Assembly: GCF_004005815.1 (NCBI RefSeq)
Contig: NZ_SACK01000002.1
Location: 372,001 to 436,000 of the forward strand
Source of the DNA: Mucilaginibacter limnophilus
Lineage (GTDB): Bacteria > Bacteroidota > Bacteroidia > Sphingobacteriales > Sphingobacteriaceae
Direction of reading: 5' to 3'
DNA length: 64,000 bases
Shown piece by piece: positions 44,653 through 53,138 of this stretch. The notes below the pieces were generated by a model. It saw nothing but the letters and a program-made list of their open reading frames with translations, was not told where the DNA came from and searched no databases. Every line of letters begins with the position of its first letter. Positions within the stretch are counted from its first letter, which is position 1. The translations under genes and the position numbers were made by a program.

Positions 44653-46539
44653 TTATTTCGCAGGCTGAAGATTGGCTTGCAAAAACTTTTCAATCTCGGT
44701 GTACATTTCTATCCTGTTGGCCTCGTTTCTAAACGCGGTACGCTCATCATTTTTAAGGATGTAGTTTACAGGTACATTCTTTTTACGCAGTTCGAGCACA
44801 AATTGGTTCAGTTCGGTGATATTAGCGCGTGTATCCTTAGCTCCCTGAAATATCAATAACGGAACTTTTATCTTATCAGTATGAAAAACAGGTGAAATGG
44901 CCCTTAATTGTTCGGCCTCTGTTTCAGGGTTGCCCACCATTTCGTAGGTCATTTTTAAGTAAGGCTTAACAAACGGCGGCGCATCTTTTATATAAGTAAA
45001 GAAATTGATCAGCCCGTATTGCACTACCGCGCACTTGTATAATCCCTGATGAAATGATACCCCGTAAAGCGCTGAAAATCCACCAAAACCACCACCGAAA
45101 ATGGCTATCTTATTTGGATTGACTGTTTTTTGATCAATAAGCCATTGCACGCCATCTGTAATATCCTGCTGCATTTTACCGCCCAGCTGTTTAAAGCCCG
45201 CGTTACGGAAAGCTTTGCCATAGCCGCTTGATCCGCGGTAATTCACCTGTAACACCGCATACCCCCGGTTAGCCAGAAACTGTACCTCTGCATTATATCC
45301 CCACGAGTTACGCGCCCAAGGGCCGTTGTGCGGCATTACCACAAGTGGTAAGTTGGTTTCTTTTTTACCTTTGGGAAGCGTTAAGTAGCCATTCAGCTGC
45401 AGACCGTCACTCGCTTTAAAAGTTATCGGACGCATATCGGCCAGTTGCGCAGGTTTGATACTGGAGTTATACTCACCCAGTTTGTCAAGCCTGTCCGTGC
45501 CAGTGTCATACAGGTAGTAGGTGCCGGGGTTATGATCAGAGTTTACCATTACTATGAGCTTTTTCTCGGCGACGTCTTTATCAATAATCCTTACTTCGCT
45601 GCCCACAAATTGCTGCGACAGTTTATTATAAACAGTTTTTACACTGTCGTTAAAAAAATGCTTTTTAGGTTTGTCTTCTTCCCACCAAACAAAATCAACC
45701 CGCTGTTTATCTTTAAAATATTCTACACCGCCTATATCAGCCTTATCACTGGTGTACACCAACCGTTCCTGTTTGCCGGTTGCCGCGTTAATTTCTACCA
45801 GTGCCATTTTGTCCTGATTAAGGTTTGATAGGGCATAAAAGCTGTCGCCTTTTCCGGCAAGCGCTATTGGCCTTACAGTATTTTTAAAACTGGTGGTGAT
45901 AATAGGCTTAAAAGGCAACTGTTCATTTTGGCGGGTTAGTATGGTGGTATTTACGCCATCACTAGCCCGGGCTATCAGTATTTTGCCGTCGGTATCGGTA
46001 ACCCATTCGGTAATATCGCCGGGATTGGTGATGTACAATGTTAACTCGCCTGTGTTCAGGTTCAGGTGATATACGTCGAAAATACTTTCGTCACGTTTAT
46101 TTAATGCAACGGTTAATAACTCAGGCCGCCCACGATTGCGGTTAAGCAGCCTGAAACGTACCTTATGCTCCAGCAGTACCGGCTTTGTTTTTTGCGTTGC
46201 CACATCAACAGCATACATCTGCAAACTATCTGACGATACAATGTCGCGGCTGTAGATCAGCTGGTTATTATATGTCCAGAAGTAATCGGTAACCGGGTCG
46301 TCGGTAAATTTGGTAACCATATAACCCTTACCGTCGGCAAGCGACTGTATGTAAAGGTTTTGCGTACTTTTGTATGATTTTAGATAAGATATGTATTTAC
46401 CGTCGGGCGATATTCTGAAAAAGCTCTTGTCGGGTGTCTTGAAAAAATCGAGCACAGGTATCTTCGCAATGTCATCCTCGTAACACGAAGTAACACAGAT
46501 GATCATTAAAGCGTAAAATATCTGCCTGACACGTAGCAT
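44653..46539 (-). CDS. S9 prolyl-oligopeptidase-like lipoprotein with degenerate catalytic triad
   Basis: A 628-aa protein: lipoprotein signal (MLRVRQIFYALMIICVTSC, Cys19), an N-terminal beta-propeller-like domain (about 25-370, RISPDGKYISYL) and a C-terminal S9 alpha/beta-hydrolase domain (VLQVNYRGSSGYGKAFR, VQWLIDQKTVNPNKIAIFGGG). In active S9 peptidases the nucleophile motif is GxSxGG; here it is GGGFGG, with Gly484 (codon GGT) in place of Ser. Asp569 (GAKDTR) remains, but the catalytic His of the usual EGHGF is Thr601 (ERTAF). It is probably a non-catalytic binding protein. The three following genes are a kinase, a regulator and a small membrane protein. Confidence 0.88.
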   Translation of the reverse strand: MLRVRQIFYALMIICVTSCYEDDIAKIPVLDFFKTPDKSFFRISPDGKYISYLKSYKSTQNLYIQSLADGKGYMVTKFTDDPVTDYFWTYNNQLIYSRDIVSSDSLQMYAVDVATQKTKPVLLEHKVRFRLLNRNRGRPELLTVALNKRDESIFDVYHLNLNTGELTLYITNPGDITEWVTDTDGKILIARASDGVNTTILTRQNEQLPFKPIITTSFKNTVRPIALAGKGDSFYALSNLNQDKMALVEINAATGKQERLVYTSDKADIGGVEYFKDKQRVDFVWWEEDKPKKHFFNDSVKTVYNKLSQQFVGSEVRIIDKDVAEKKLIVMVNSDHNPGTYYLYDTGTDRLDKLGEYNSSIKPAQLADMRPITFKASDGLQLNGYLTLPKGKKETNLPLVVMPHNGPWARNSWGYNAEVQFLANRGYAVLQVNYRGSSGYGKAFRNAGFKQLGGKMQQDITDGVQWLIDQKTVNPNKIAIFGGGFGGFSALYGVSFHQGLYKCAVVQYGLINFFTYIKDAPPFVKPYLKMTYEMVGNPETEAEQLRAISPVFHTDKIKVPLLIFQGAKDTRANITELNQFVLELRKKNVPVNYILKNDERTAFRNEANRIEMYTEIEKFLQANLQPAK

Positions 46540-46661
46540 ATTAATAACGGGTTTTACGGGAGGGTCAAATTAAAGTATTTTACACTTAATGGTTAAAATG
46601 TCACTACAATTTTACTGCTTTCAGACTTTTATCTTACACTTCAGCGTTTGGTTAAAAATGA

Positions 46662-46669
46662 TATTTTTG
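46662..46669 (+). promoter_or_regulatory. -7 box TATTTTTG of the TPR gene, 5 nt before ATG
   Basis: TATTTTTG fits TAnnTTTG; AGAAG separates it from the ATG at 46675. It lies in the 135-bp divergent gap with the S9-like gene. Leaderless or near-leaderless transcription is predicted. Confidence 0.45.
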
Positions 46670-46674
46670 AGAAG

Positions 46675-48480
46675 ATGAAGCAAGCCGCCGTATTTATTTT
46701 TTTAATGCTGATGTTAAGCGCAGGTATTGCAGTTGGGCAAAGCAACGAATTGCAATTGGCACAGCAGTATACTGCAAACGGCGAGCCTGATAAAGCTTAT
46801 GAGATATATCAGAAACTTTATAAGCAAGATAACGAAACCTACTTTACAGTTTTTATAACCAATCTGATAGCCATTAAAAAACTTGATGAAGCCGAAAGCA
46901 TAGCTAAAAAAATGTCGCGCAGGTACCCGGAAGTTCCTGAATACACGCTGAAACTGGCAACCATTTATACTCAACAGGGGAAAGCAGACGAAGCTAACGA
47001 ACTTTATGAAGGGCTCATAAAAAAGATGCCTGCCGACGTAGCGGCTATCTCAATGCTGGGGATGCAGTTTTACCAAAACGGCAATATCGACCAGGCTATA
47101 CAAACATTTAAACAGGGCCGCAAAGTGCTGAATAACGATGGCCCGTTTGTTAATGAGTTGCTTACTCTGTACCGATACAAGCGCGATAAAACAGCATTAA
47201 CTGAAGAATACCTGAACCTGCTGCCGCAGAACAAAGGATATATCGATCAGGCAGAAAGCGTGCTGGCAAACTTGTATGACGAGGCTGATTACGACATGCT
47301 GAAGTTTGCACTGTTGAAAAGGATACAAAAAGCACCTGATGAAAATGCGTATGTAGAAATGCTGATTTGGCAGTATCTGCAGCGGAAAGAATACGACCAG
47401 GCGCTTACCCAAGCCATTGCGTTAAACCGTCGGGGTAAAAGCGAAGACAGTAATCTGTACGACCTTTGCCGTACGCTTGCCGATGAAGAAGCTTACGACG
47501 CGGCTATTAAAGGATTTGAGTACCTGATCTCGAAAGGGAAAGAAGGTTCAGTTTATGTTTCGGCCAAAATTGAACTGATCAATACAAAAAGCGAAAAGGT
47601 TACTTCGGGTAAATATCTGCCTGCAGATCTGCTTAGCCTTGAATCAGACTATACCAATTTGATAACCGAGTTTGGCAAAGGGCGCAGTACGGTTTATGCC
47701 TTGCAGCGCTTAGCCAGGCTGGATGCTTTCAAATTGCATAAGTTAGCTGAAGCACAACGGCTTTTAGAAGAAGCAGTAAAAATTCCCGGACTTAGCGCGC
47801 AGGCGATGGCTTCCTGTAAGCTTGATCTTGGAGATGTATACCTGCTTAACGGGCAGCCCTGGGAGGCCACGCTTTTGTATAGCCAGGTTGAAAAAGATTT
47901 TCCGGATAGCGAAATGGAGCAGGACGCTAAATTGCGGAATGCTAAACTGGCATATTATACCGGCGATTTTGTTTATGCAAAGGGTATGCTTGATGTGCTT
48001 AAAGCCGCTACTTCAAAGCTGATAGCTAACGATGCGCTTAACCTGCAATTGCTGATACAGGACAATACAGTTGCCGATACAGCAGGGGAAGCATTGAAAA
48101 TGTATGCCCGTGCCGATCTGCAGATATTTGCCGAACAGCCTGAAAGGGCATTGAAGATATTAGATAGCGTTGATAGAAAGTTTCCCGGCAATACATTGGC
48201 CGATGATATTTTAATGGCAAGGGCTAAATTATTTATAGCAGGTAAGGAATACGAGCAGGCGGCCGTGGCGTTGAAAAGCATCGCCGAAGATCATAACCAG
48301 GACTTGTGGGCCGACGATGCGGTGTTTATGCTGGGCGATATTTATGAAAATGATTTGAATGATAAAGAACTGGCCAAAAGCTATTATCAAAAGATCATTA
48401 CCGATTACCCCGGCAGCCTTTGGGTAAATGAAGCACGTAAGCGTTTCAGAATATTACGAGGCGATACAACCGGCGTTTAG
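46675..48480 (+). CDS. Exported tetratricopeptide-repeat protein
   Basis: A 601-aa periplasmic protein. The signal peptide MKQAAVFIFLMLMLSAGIAVGQ is followed by TPR repeats nearly throughout (for example AQQYTANGEPDKAYEIYQKLY, AISMLGMQFYQNGNIDQAIQTFKQG and LGDIYENDLNDKELAKSYYQKIITDYPGS). The C-terminal repeats are of the YbgF/BamD-like kind that recognise peptide or lipoprotein partners. It starts at the ATG at 46675, since an upstream frame start would precede its -7 box. Function is unknown; a scaffold in envelope assembly is a reasonable guess. Confidence 0.85.
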   Translation: MKQAAVFIFLMLMLSAGIAVGQSNELQLAQQYTANGEPDKAYEIYQKLYKQDNETYFTVFITNLIAIKKLDEAESIAKKMSRRYPEVPEYTLKLATIYTQQGKADEANELYEGLIKKMPADVAAISMLGMQFYQNGNIDQAIQTFKQGRKVLNNDGPFVNELLTLYRYKRDKTALTEEYLNLLPQNKGYIDQAESVLANLYDEADYDMLKFALLKRIQKAPDENAYVEMLIWQYLQRKEYDQALTQAIALNRRGKSEDSNLYDLCRTLADEEAYDAAIKGFEYLISKGKEGSVYVSAKIELINTKSEKVTSGKYLPADLLSLESDYTNLITEFGKGRSTVYALQRLARLDAFKLHKLAEAQRLLEEAVKIPGLSAQAMASCKLDLGDVYLLNGQPWEATLLYSQVEKDFPDSEMEQDAKLRNAKLAYYTGDFVYAKGMLDVLKAATSKLIANDALNLQLLIQDNTVADTAGEALKMYARADLQIFAEQPERALKILDSVDRKFPGNTLADDILMARAKLFIAGKEYEQAAVALKSIAEDHNQDLWADDAVFMLGDIYENDLNDKELAKSYYQKIITDYPGSLWVNEARKRFRILRGDTTGV

Positions 48481-48488
48481 TAATTTTG
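48481..48488 (+). promoter_or_regulatory. -7 box TAATTTTG, 4 nt before the DUF4286 gene
   Basis: TAATTTTG fits TAnnTTTG and only CTGC separates it from the ATG at 48493. This is one of the closest box-to-start distances in the window. Confidence 0.45.
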
Positions 48489-48492
48489 CTGC

Positions 48493-48795
48493 ATGATAGT
48501 TTACAATGAAACAGCGATAGTGGAAGAGGCCTCGGCTCCCGAGTGGCTTAGCTGGATGCAGCAGGTGCACATACCTAACGTAATGGCAACAGGTTTTTTT
48601 ACGTCGTACCAGGTACTTAACGTGATGGATTCGCCGAACGAAGGGGTAACCTATTGCGTGCAATACCATGCCCGTAACATGGATGATTTTCAGGATTTTT
48701 ATACCGGCCATTTGCAGGGGTTGCAGCAAATACAGCAAAATCAGTTCGAAAACAAGTTTGTGCTATTCAGCACTATAATGCAAACGGTTGATTAA
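48493..48795 (+). CDS. DUF4286 family protein
   Basis: A 100-aa cytosolic protein of DUF4286, a ferredoxin-like dimeric alpha/beta-barrel fold. MIVYNETAIVEEASAPEWLSWM, HIPNVMATGFFTSYQVLNVM and FVLFSTIMQTVD are family-typical. No function is established. It lies 12 nt after the TPR gene and overlaps the convergent cupin gene by 4 nt. Confidence 0.88.
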   Translation: MIVYNETAIVEEASAPEWLSWMQQVHIPNVMATGFFTSYQVLNVMDSPNEGVTYCVQYHARNMDDFQDFYTGHLQGLQQIQQNQFENKFVLFSTIMQTVD

Positions 48796-49670
48796 GGTTT
48801 GCCTTTAGCAAGCGCTTTTTCGGCGCGCTGTATGGCAAGACCTTCGCGGTATTTGGCGTATTTACCTTTAAAAGCCATTTTCAGCATACTGTCTAACCCG
48901 CCTTTTATGGCCAGGTTATACATGCCTGCGGCCTTGCGTGATATAGATGCATCCCATGCACGCAAACTTAAAGAGAACGACCCGTCGATATATTTCATCC
49001 AGTGCCAGTAACCGGTTGGCATAAACAGGGTATCACCATGCTCTAAAAATACTTCGGTACCTTCAATACCTTCAAGGGCAGGGAAGCGTTTAATATCCGG
49101 GTTGGCTACATCATAATCCTCAAGCGCATAGGTGGTATTTGGAATGCAGTACAAACGTTCTTTCCACTTGTTCTCAAACAGTATTACATGCTTCCGGCCG
49201 CCGAAATGTGTATGGAATATATGAGGAAGATCAATATCGTAATGCAAAAATGTAACTGAATTTGATCCGCCAAAAAACATGGCCGGCATGCTTTCAATAA
49301 ACCCGCCCATCAAATCTTTAGGCAGAATGATGTCGTTTAATAAATGCGGTGCGTGTTTGAAGATATTGAAGAAGAATATCCTCAGCTCGGTGGGTTGTGA
49401 GCGTATTAAATCAATATACTCATCAAACGGCATTGATGCCGCTGAAGTATTTATAGGCTTTGACGGATCGGCCTTTGAGTTGTTATACAATGGCACTACC
49501 TTTTTGCCAACCACCTCTTTCATGTAATCGGCTGTCCACTTTTCGCGGGCAGGCCAATCCTTGGTAAGCCCTTTTATAACTAACGGGCGGCGCGGTTTAA
49601 GGTAGTTTTCCTTAAAATCTGCAGGAGAAATTGTCTCAACAGTGTCAATTGGGGATAGTACGAAGCTCAT
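48792..49670 (-). CDS. JmjC-like cupin protein (second of a tandem pair)
   Basis: A 292-aa cytosolic cupin_8/JmjC-like protein, the family of Fe(II)/2-oxoglutarate hydroxylases. The HxD metal motif is in TFLHYDID and the second His in TGYWHWMKY; GRKHVILF holds a Lys that could bind 2-oxoglutarate. It aligns without gaps to the neighbour at 49742-50620, so it arose by tandem duplication. The distal C-terminus is basic (AIQRAEKALAKGKP). The protein or small-molecule substrate is unknown. Confidence 0.85.
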   Translation of the reverse strand: MSFVLSPIDTVETISPADFKENYLKPRRPLVIKGLTKDWPAREKWTADYMKEVVGKKVVPLYNNSKADPSKPINTSAASMPFDEYIDLIRSQPTELRIFFFNIFKHAPHLLNDIILPKDLMGGFIESMPAMFFGGSNSVTFLHYDIDLPHIFHTHFGGRKHVILFENKWKERLYCIPNTTYALEDYDVANPDIKRFPALEGIEGTEVFLEHGDTLFMPTGYWHWMKYIDGSFSLSLRAWDASISRKAAGMYNLAIKGGLDSMLKMAFKGKYAKYREGLAIQRAEKALAKGKP

Positions 49671-49741
49671 GCGTATGTGCTTCGAGTAAAATCTCTAAGC
49701 GTTTAAATATAACAAGTAAATGTTGCTTTAATGTTAAATAA

Positions 49742-50620
49742 TTATGGGCGCCCTTCAGCCAATGCTTTTTCTGCGCGCTTTATGGCCAGCTCTTCTTTCC
49801 AGTCCATGTATTTCTTTTTAAAACGGCCTTTCATAAAGTCGTCAAACTTACGCTGAATGGTGAGATTGTAAAGGCTTTTTGCTTTAATAGCCCATGATTT
49901 ATCCCATGCCCGTAAAGATATAGAAAACGACCCGTCAAGGTATTTCATCCAGTGCCAGTAACCGGTAGGCATAAACAAAGTATCGCCGTGTTCCAATATT
50001 GTTTCCTGTCCTTCAATGCCATCTAAAGCCGGGTATTTATTAAAATCAGGATTGGTTATATCGTAATCTTCAAGCGCGTAGGTGGCAAACGGAATGCAAT
50101 ACAGGCGATCGCTCCATTTCTGGTCGAACAAAATAATATGTTTGCGGCCATTAAAATGCGTATGGAAAATGTGCGCAAGATCAATATCGTAATGCAGAAA
50201 AGTGATCGATCCGGCACCGCCGAAAAACATGTTAGGATACTTATCCAGGAAGCCCCCCATTAGGTCGCTTGGCGAACGATAATCATCCAGTAATTTCGGA
50301 GCGTGCTTTATCGGGTCGAACAAAAATATACGCAGGTCGGTAGGCTCTTTCTGTATCAGATCAATATAATCACCAAACTTCATTTCGGCAGCCGAAGCAT
50401 TTATCGGTTTAGACGGATCGGCCTTGGCGCTGTCATATAACGGAACAACTTTATCGCCTACCGCTTCCTTTAAATACTCAAAGGTCCACTTTTGTAAAGC
50501 CGGCCAGGGTTGAGTAGCCTTACGTATTACCAGTGGTTTACGTGGTATCAGATAGTTCTTTACAAAGTCGTCTTTGCTGATATTATCAACAGTATCAATA
50601 GGGGAAAGCACAATACCCAT
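49742..50620 (-). CDS. JmjC-like cupin protein (first of a tandem pair)
   Basis: A 292-aa paralogue of the downstream gene, collinear throughout: LSPIDTV at the N-terminus, SKADPSKPIN-type middle, TFLHYDID (HxD), GRKHIILF, LEHGDTLFMPTGYWHWMKY (second His). I start at the ATG at 50620 (MGIVLSPIDTVD), because the paralogue has the same length; a GTG two codons upstream is possible. A minus-strand TAATTTTG box (50641-50648) lies 20 nt before the start. It is separated from its copy by 71 bp. Confidence 0.85.
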   Translation of the reverse strand: MGIVLSPIDTVDNISKDDFVKNYLIPRKPLVIRKATQPWPALQKWTFEYLKEAVGDKVVPLYDSAKADPSKPINASAAEMKFGDYIDLIQKEPTDLRIFLFDPIKHAPKLLDDYRSPSDLMGGFLDKYPNMFFGGAGSITFLHYDIDLAHIFHTHFNGRKHIILFDQKWSDRLYCIPFATYALEDYDITNPDFNKYPALDGIEGQETILEHGDTLFMPTGYWHWMKYLDGSFSISLRAWDKSWAIKAKSLYNLTIQRKFDDFMKGRFKKKYMDWKEELAIKRAEKALAEGRP

Positions 50621-50719
50621 GTTCACAATAATTTAACAAGCAAAATTAATTATTTTACAAATACATCGAAGGTATTCTGCCTTTTTGATTTTATCCTGAC
50701 AGATAAAAATAGTGATTTG

Positions 50720-51841
50720 TTAGAAAAATAACTCGCTTGCAATATGGTCGGCGTAGAGTTTGCCGGTTTGCGTTAAGTATAAAATACCATCTTTTTCAAT
50801 CAGCCATTCTTTATCAAAGAACTTAGCGGTTTGGGTATCCAGTTGTGCTGAAGCGCCGGGCGCAATGGTGTCAAGCTTTTGTTTGTCAAGCCCCCAAATG
50901 GTGCGTAACGATGTCATAATATACTCGTTCAGGCGGTCAGTTTCTGATAGTACTTCCCTTTCAGCCGGGATAGTACTGGCTGTCAAAGCTTCGATGTAGC
51001 GCGGATTGTTAGCAACATTCCATTGGCGGGTTTCGCCGTTAAACGAATGTGCCGATGGGCCAATGCCAAGATATTTTACGCCTTTCCAGTAATTTGAATT
51101 ATGCCTTGAATAATGCCCGGGCTTGCAAAAGTTAGATATTTCATACTGCTCAAATCCTCGTTGTTGCATAGCTTCCATCAGGTAAGTGAACTGTTCGGCG
51201 CTTTGCTGATCATTCATAGGCGGCGACTGCTTCTTGCGGATAAAGGTGGCCAGTGCAGTTTGCGGTTCAACCGTCATGCTGTACGCCGATACATGCGGCA
51301 CTTCCAGTTCAAAAACTTTTTGAATGTTGCTTTTCCATTTAGCGTCGGTAAGCAGCGGGTAGCCATATATCAGGTCGACAGTGATATTTTCGAACCCGGC
51401 GTCCTGCGCACGTTTAACCGATGCTTCCGCCTCAGCGCCACGGTGAACGCGGTTCATCCAGGCCAAATCTTCGTCATAAAACGATTGTATGCCTATGCTG
51501 AAGCGGTTAACGGGTGTTTGGCGCAAGGCCTGCAGCTTAGCCTTATCCAGATCGTCAGGGTTAGCTTCAAGGGTGATTTCAGCAGATGATGAAACGGTAT
51601 GCAATTGCGTAATCTCGCCAAGCAGCCGGTTTATTTCAGTAGCTTCCAATATTGACGGTGTGCCACCGCCGAAGTAAATGGTTTCAACGGTTTCGTCTGC
51701 AAGGTAATCGCGCTGAAGGTGAATTTCTTTTACCAGGGCATCCAGAAGCTCATCTTTATATTTAAGAGAGGTGCTGAAATGGAAGTCGCAGTAATGGCAG
51801 GCTTTTTTGCAAAAAGGAATGTGTAAGTAGATACCGGCCAT
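50720..51841 (-). CDS. hemW: HemW-type radical SAM protein
   Basis: A 373-aa radical SAM protein of the HemW/HemN-like group. CKKACHYCDF (CxxxCxxC then Phe) and IYFGGGTPSIL match HemW, and the C-terminal domain (WGLDKQKL, LYLTQTGKLYAD) is the HemN_C-like domain. HemW acts as a heme chaperone in characterised bacteria rather than as a coproporphyrinogen oxidase. The missing extra N-terminal Cys of HemN supports this assignment. It could serve the nearby heme-rich respiratory cluster. Confidence 0.92.
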   Translation of the reverse strand: MAGIYLHIPFCKKACHYCDFHFSTSLKYKDELLDALVKEIHLQRDYLADETVETIYFGGGTPSILEATEINRLLGEITQLHTVSSSAEITLEANPDDLDKAKLQALRQTPVNRFSIGIQSFYDEDLAWMNRVHRGAEAEASVKRAQDAGFENITVDLIYGYPLLTDAKWKSNIQKVFELEVPHVSAYSMTVEPQTALATFIRKKQSPPMNDQQSAEQFTYLMEAMQQRGFEQYEISNFCKPGHYSRHNSNYWKGVKYLGIGPSAHSFNGETRQWNVANNPRYIEALTASTIPAEREVLSETDRLNEYIMTSLRTIWGLDKQKLDTIAPGASAQLDTQTAKFFDKEWLIEKDGILYLTQTGKLYADHIASELFF

Positions 51842-51895
51842 ATTAAGTGCAAAGAACGGTATTTTAACTCGTATAGTACAATAACGAGCAATGCA

Positions 51896-52684
51896 CTAAA
51901 GCAATTCTAAAACATTGAGGTTATACACTTCCTTAAATAGCTTGTTAAAGTAAGCGGGTGTTTCAAAACCTGCAGCGTACGATATTTCGTTAACTGTGCG
52001 GTATTTGCCCGTTTTAATTGCCTCATGCGCAATCTGGAGTTTTATAATGCGGATGTATTTATTAGGCGTAATGCCTGTAATGCTTTTTATCCGTCTGTAT
52101 AATTGCCTTTCGCTTACGGCGAGTTCGTAACTCAATAAACCAATAGTTACTTCAACCTTACCTGTATACTTACGGATAAGTTTCTCAAGTTCATCCAGCC
52201 ACCGCTGGTCGGCCGGAGAGAGGTTGTCATATATACTTACAGGATGCTCAGCTTTAACTGATGAAATATTTTCGGGTTGTTTGTTAATTATCAGGGCTAT
52301 CCGGTGGTATTCTTCAAGCTTTTTTCGGTAAGTAATATCTTTGGCGGTGGCAAAAACCAGTCCCTCACATTCTATTTTTATAGAAGTCCAAACAAGCCAG
52401 ATTATTTCGCCGCTTTTGGCAATATACCGGTTTTCAAAATTTAAAACCGGCGAATATTCTTCTATCAGCCCAAGTACCTTTAATGTATGATTTTGATCAT
52501 CAGGATAAATAAATGAATTGATAGGTTTTGACAGTAATTCCTCGCTGCTGTAGCCCAATGTATTTGTAAAAGCGGGATTTATCTTTTTAAAATAACCATC
52601 ATTTCCGGCTATGCACATCATATCCGGAAACAAGTCGAAAAAAAGAGCCAGGTCATATTGATTATCCGAACTAAAATAGGGCAT
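51896..52684 (-). CDS. PAS-domain AraC-type transcription regulator
   Basis: A 262-aa regulator with an N-terminal PAS domain (residues 10-120, DLFPDMMCIAGNDGYFKKINPAFTNTLGYSSEELL, TAKDITYRKKLEE) and a C-terminal AraC helix-turn-helix pair (VEVTIGLLSYELAVSERQLYRRIKSITGITPNKYIRIIKLQ, ISYAAGFETPAYFNKLFKEVYN). The PAS domain lacks an obvious flavin Cys or heme His, so it probably binds a small molecule. It is divergent from a small membrane protein; two matched inverted repeats lie in the gap. Confidence 0.87.
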   Translation of the reverse strand: MPYFSSDNQYDLALFFDLFPDMMCIAGNDGYFKKINPAFTNTLGYSSEELLSKPINSFIYPDDQNHTLKVLGLIEEYSPVLNFENRYIAKSGEIIWLVWTSIKIECEGLVFATAKDITYRKKLEEYHRIALIINKQPENISSVKAEHPVSIYDNLSPADQRWLDELEKLIRKYTGKVEVTIGLLSYELAVSERQLYRRIKSITGITPNKYIRIIKLQIAHEAIKTGKYRTVNEISYAAGFETPAYFNKLFKEVYNLNVLELL

Positions 52685-52763
52685 GCAAAGCGGTTGAAAT
52701 TAATTAACTGTTAAAGTTTAATTTTAACTATTTTTTATTTGACCAGTTTGTATTCAGCCGGGG

Positions 52764-52841
52764 ACAAATCGGGTACAAATTGCAGGGCAGATTTGTAAAG
52801 TATAATGTCAGTTTTGTTAACAAATTAGCAGGCATATTTGT
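52764..52841. promoter_or_regulatory. Two ACAAAT-N10-ATTTGT inverted repeats (candidate operators)
   Basis: Site 1 is ACAAAT (52775-52780), 10 bp, ATTTGT (52791-52796). Site 2 is ACAAAT (52820-52825), 10 bp, ATTTGT (52836-52841). Their starts are 45 bp apart. A further ACAAAT half-site (52764-52769) stands 11 bp before site 1. They sit in the 194-bp gap between the AraC-type gene and the small ORF at 52879 and are probable binding sites for that or another regulator. Confidence 0.55.
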
Positions 52842-52878
52842 ACTGTGATTGCTGTGCAATCTCATTCCTCCGATTAAT

Positions 52879-53076
52879 ATGAAAACTATAACCCTTATCC
52901 GTCTTTTCGCGTTTTTTCCGCTTTGCGGTATCATCATTCCCGACGCAACCTTTGCATTTCACAATGCTCAGTACAGGTGGCCTGCTATACATGTAGCAAT
53001 ATGTATTTTGATTATGGCACTAATATTTGTATCATTCCTTATCCAGGCGCTGTATCCAAGATTAAGATCGAGATAA
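52879..53076 (+). CDS. Small membrane protein next to the AraC regulator
   Basis: A 65-aa ORF starting MKTITLIRLFAFFPLCGIII with two hydrophobic stretches (5-20 and 36-58) and a basic tail (LYPRLRSR). The loop between them is FHNAQYRWP. No family is recognised. Its position beside the repeats and its divergent orientation suggest that the regulator controls it, but it could be a chance ORF. Confidence 0.5.
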   Translation: MKTITLIRLFAFFPLCGIIIPDATFAFHNAQYRWPAIHVAICILIMALIFVSFLIQALYPRLRSR

Positions 53077-53112
53077 GTTAGCACCAATGTTTTAAAGCTG
53101 ACGCCTTTATCT

Positions 53113-53120
53113 TAATTTTG
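53113..53120 (+). promoter_or_regulatory. -7 box TAATTTTG of the DUF4271 gene
   Basis: TAATTTTG fits TAnnTTTG and is 18 nt before the chosen TTG start (53139). Its presence argues against a start at 53118, which would lie inside the box. Confidence 0.45.
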
Positions 53121-53138
53121 CAGCTTAGTATATATACG

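Noticed and set aside
45445..45828. Plus-strand ORF of 127 codons opposite the S9-like gene
   Set aside because: Shadow; Phe/Tyr-rich without signal, promoter or known domain.
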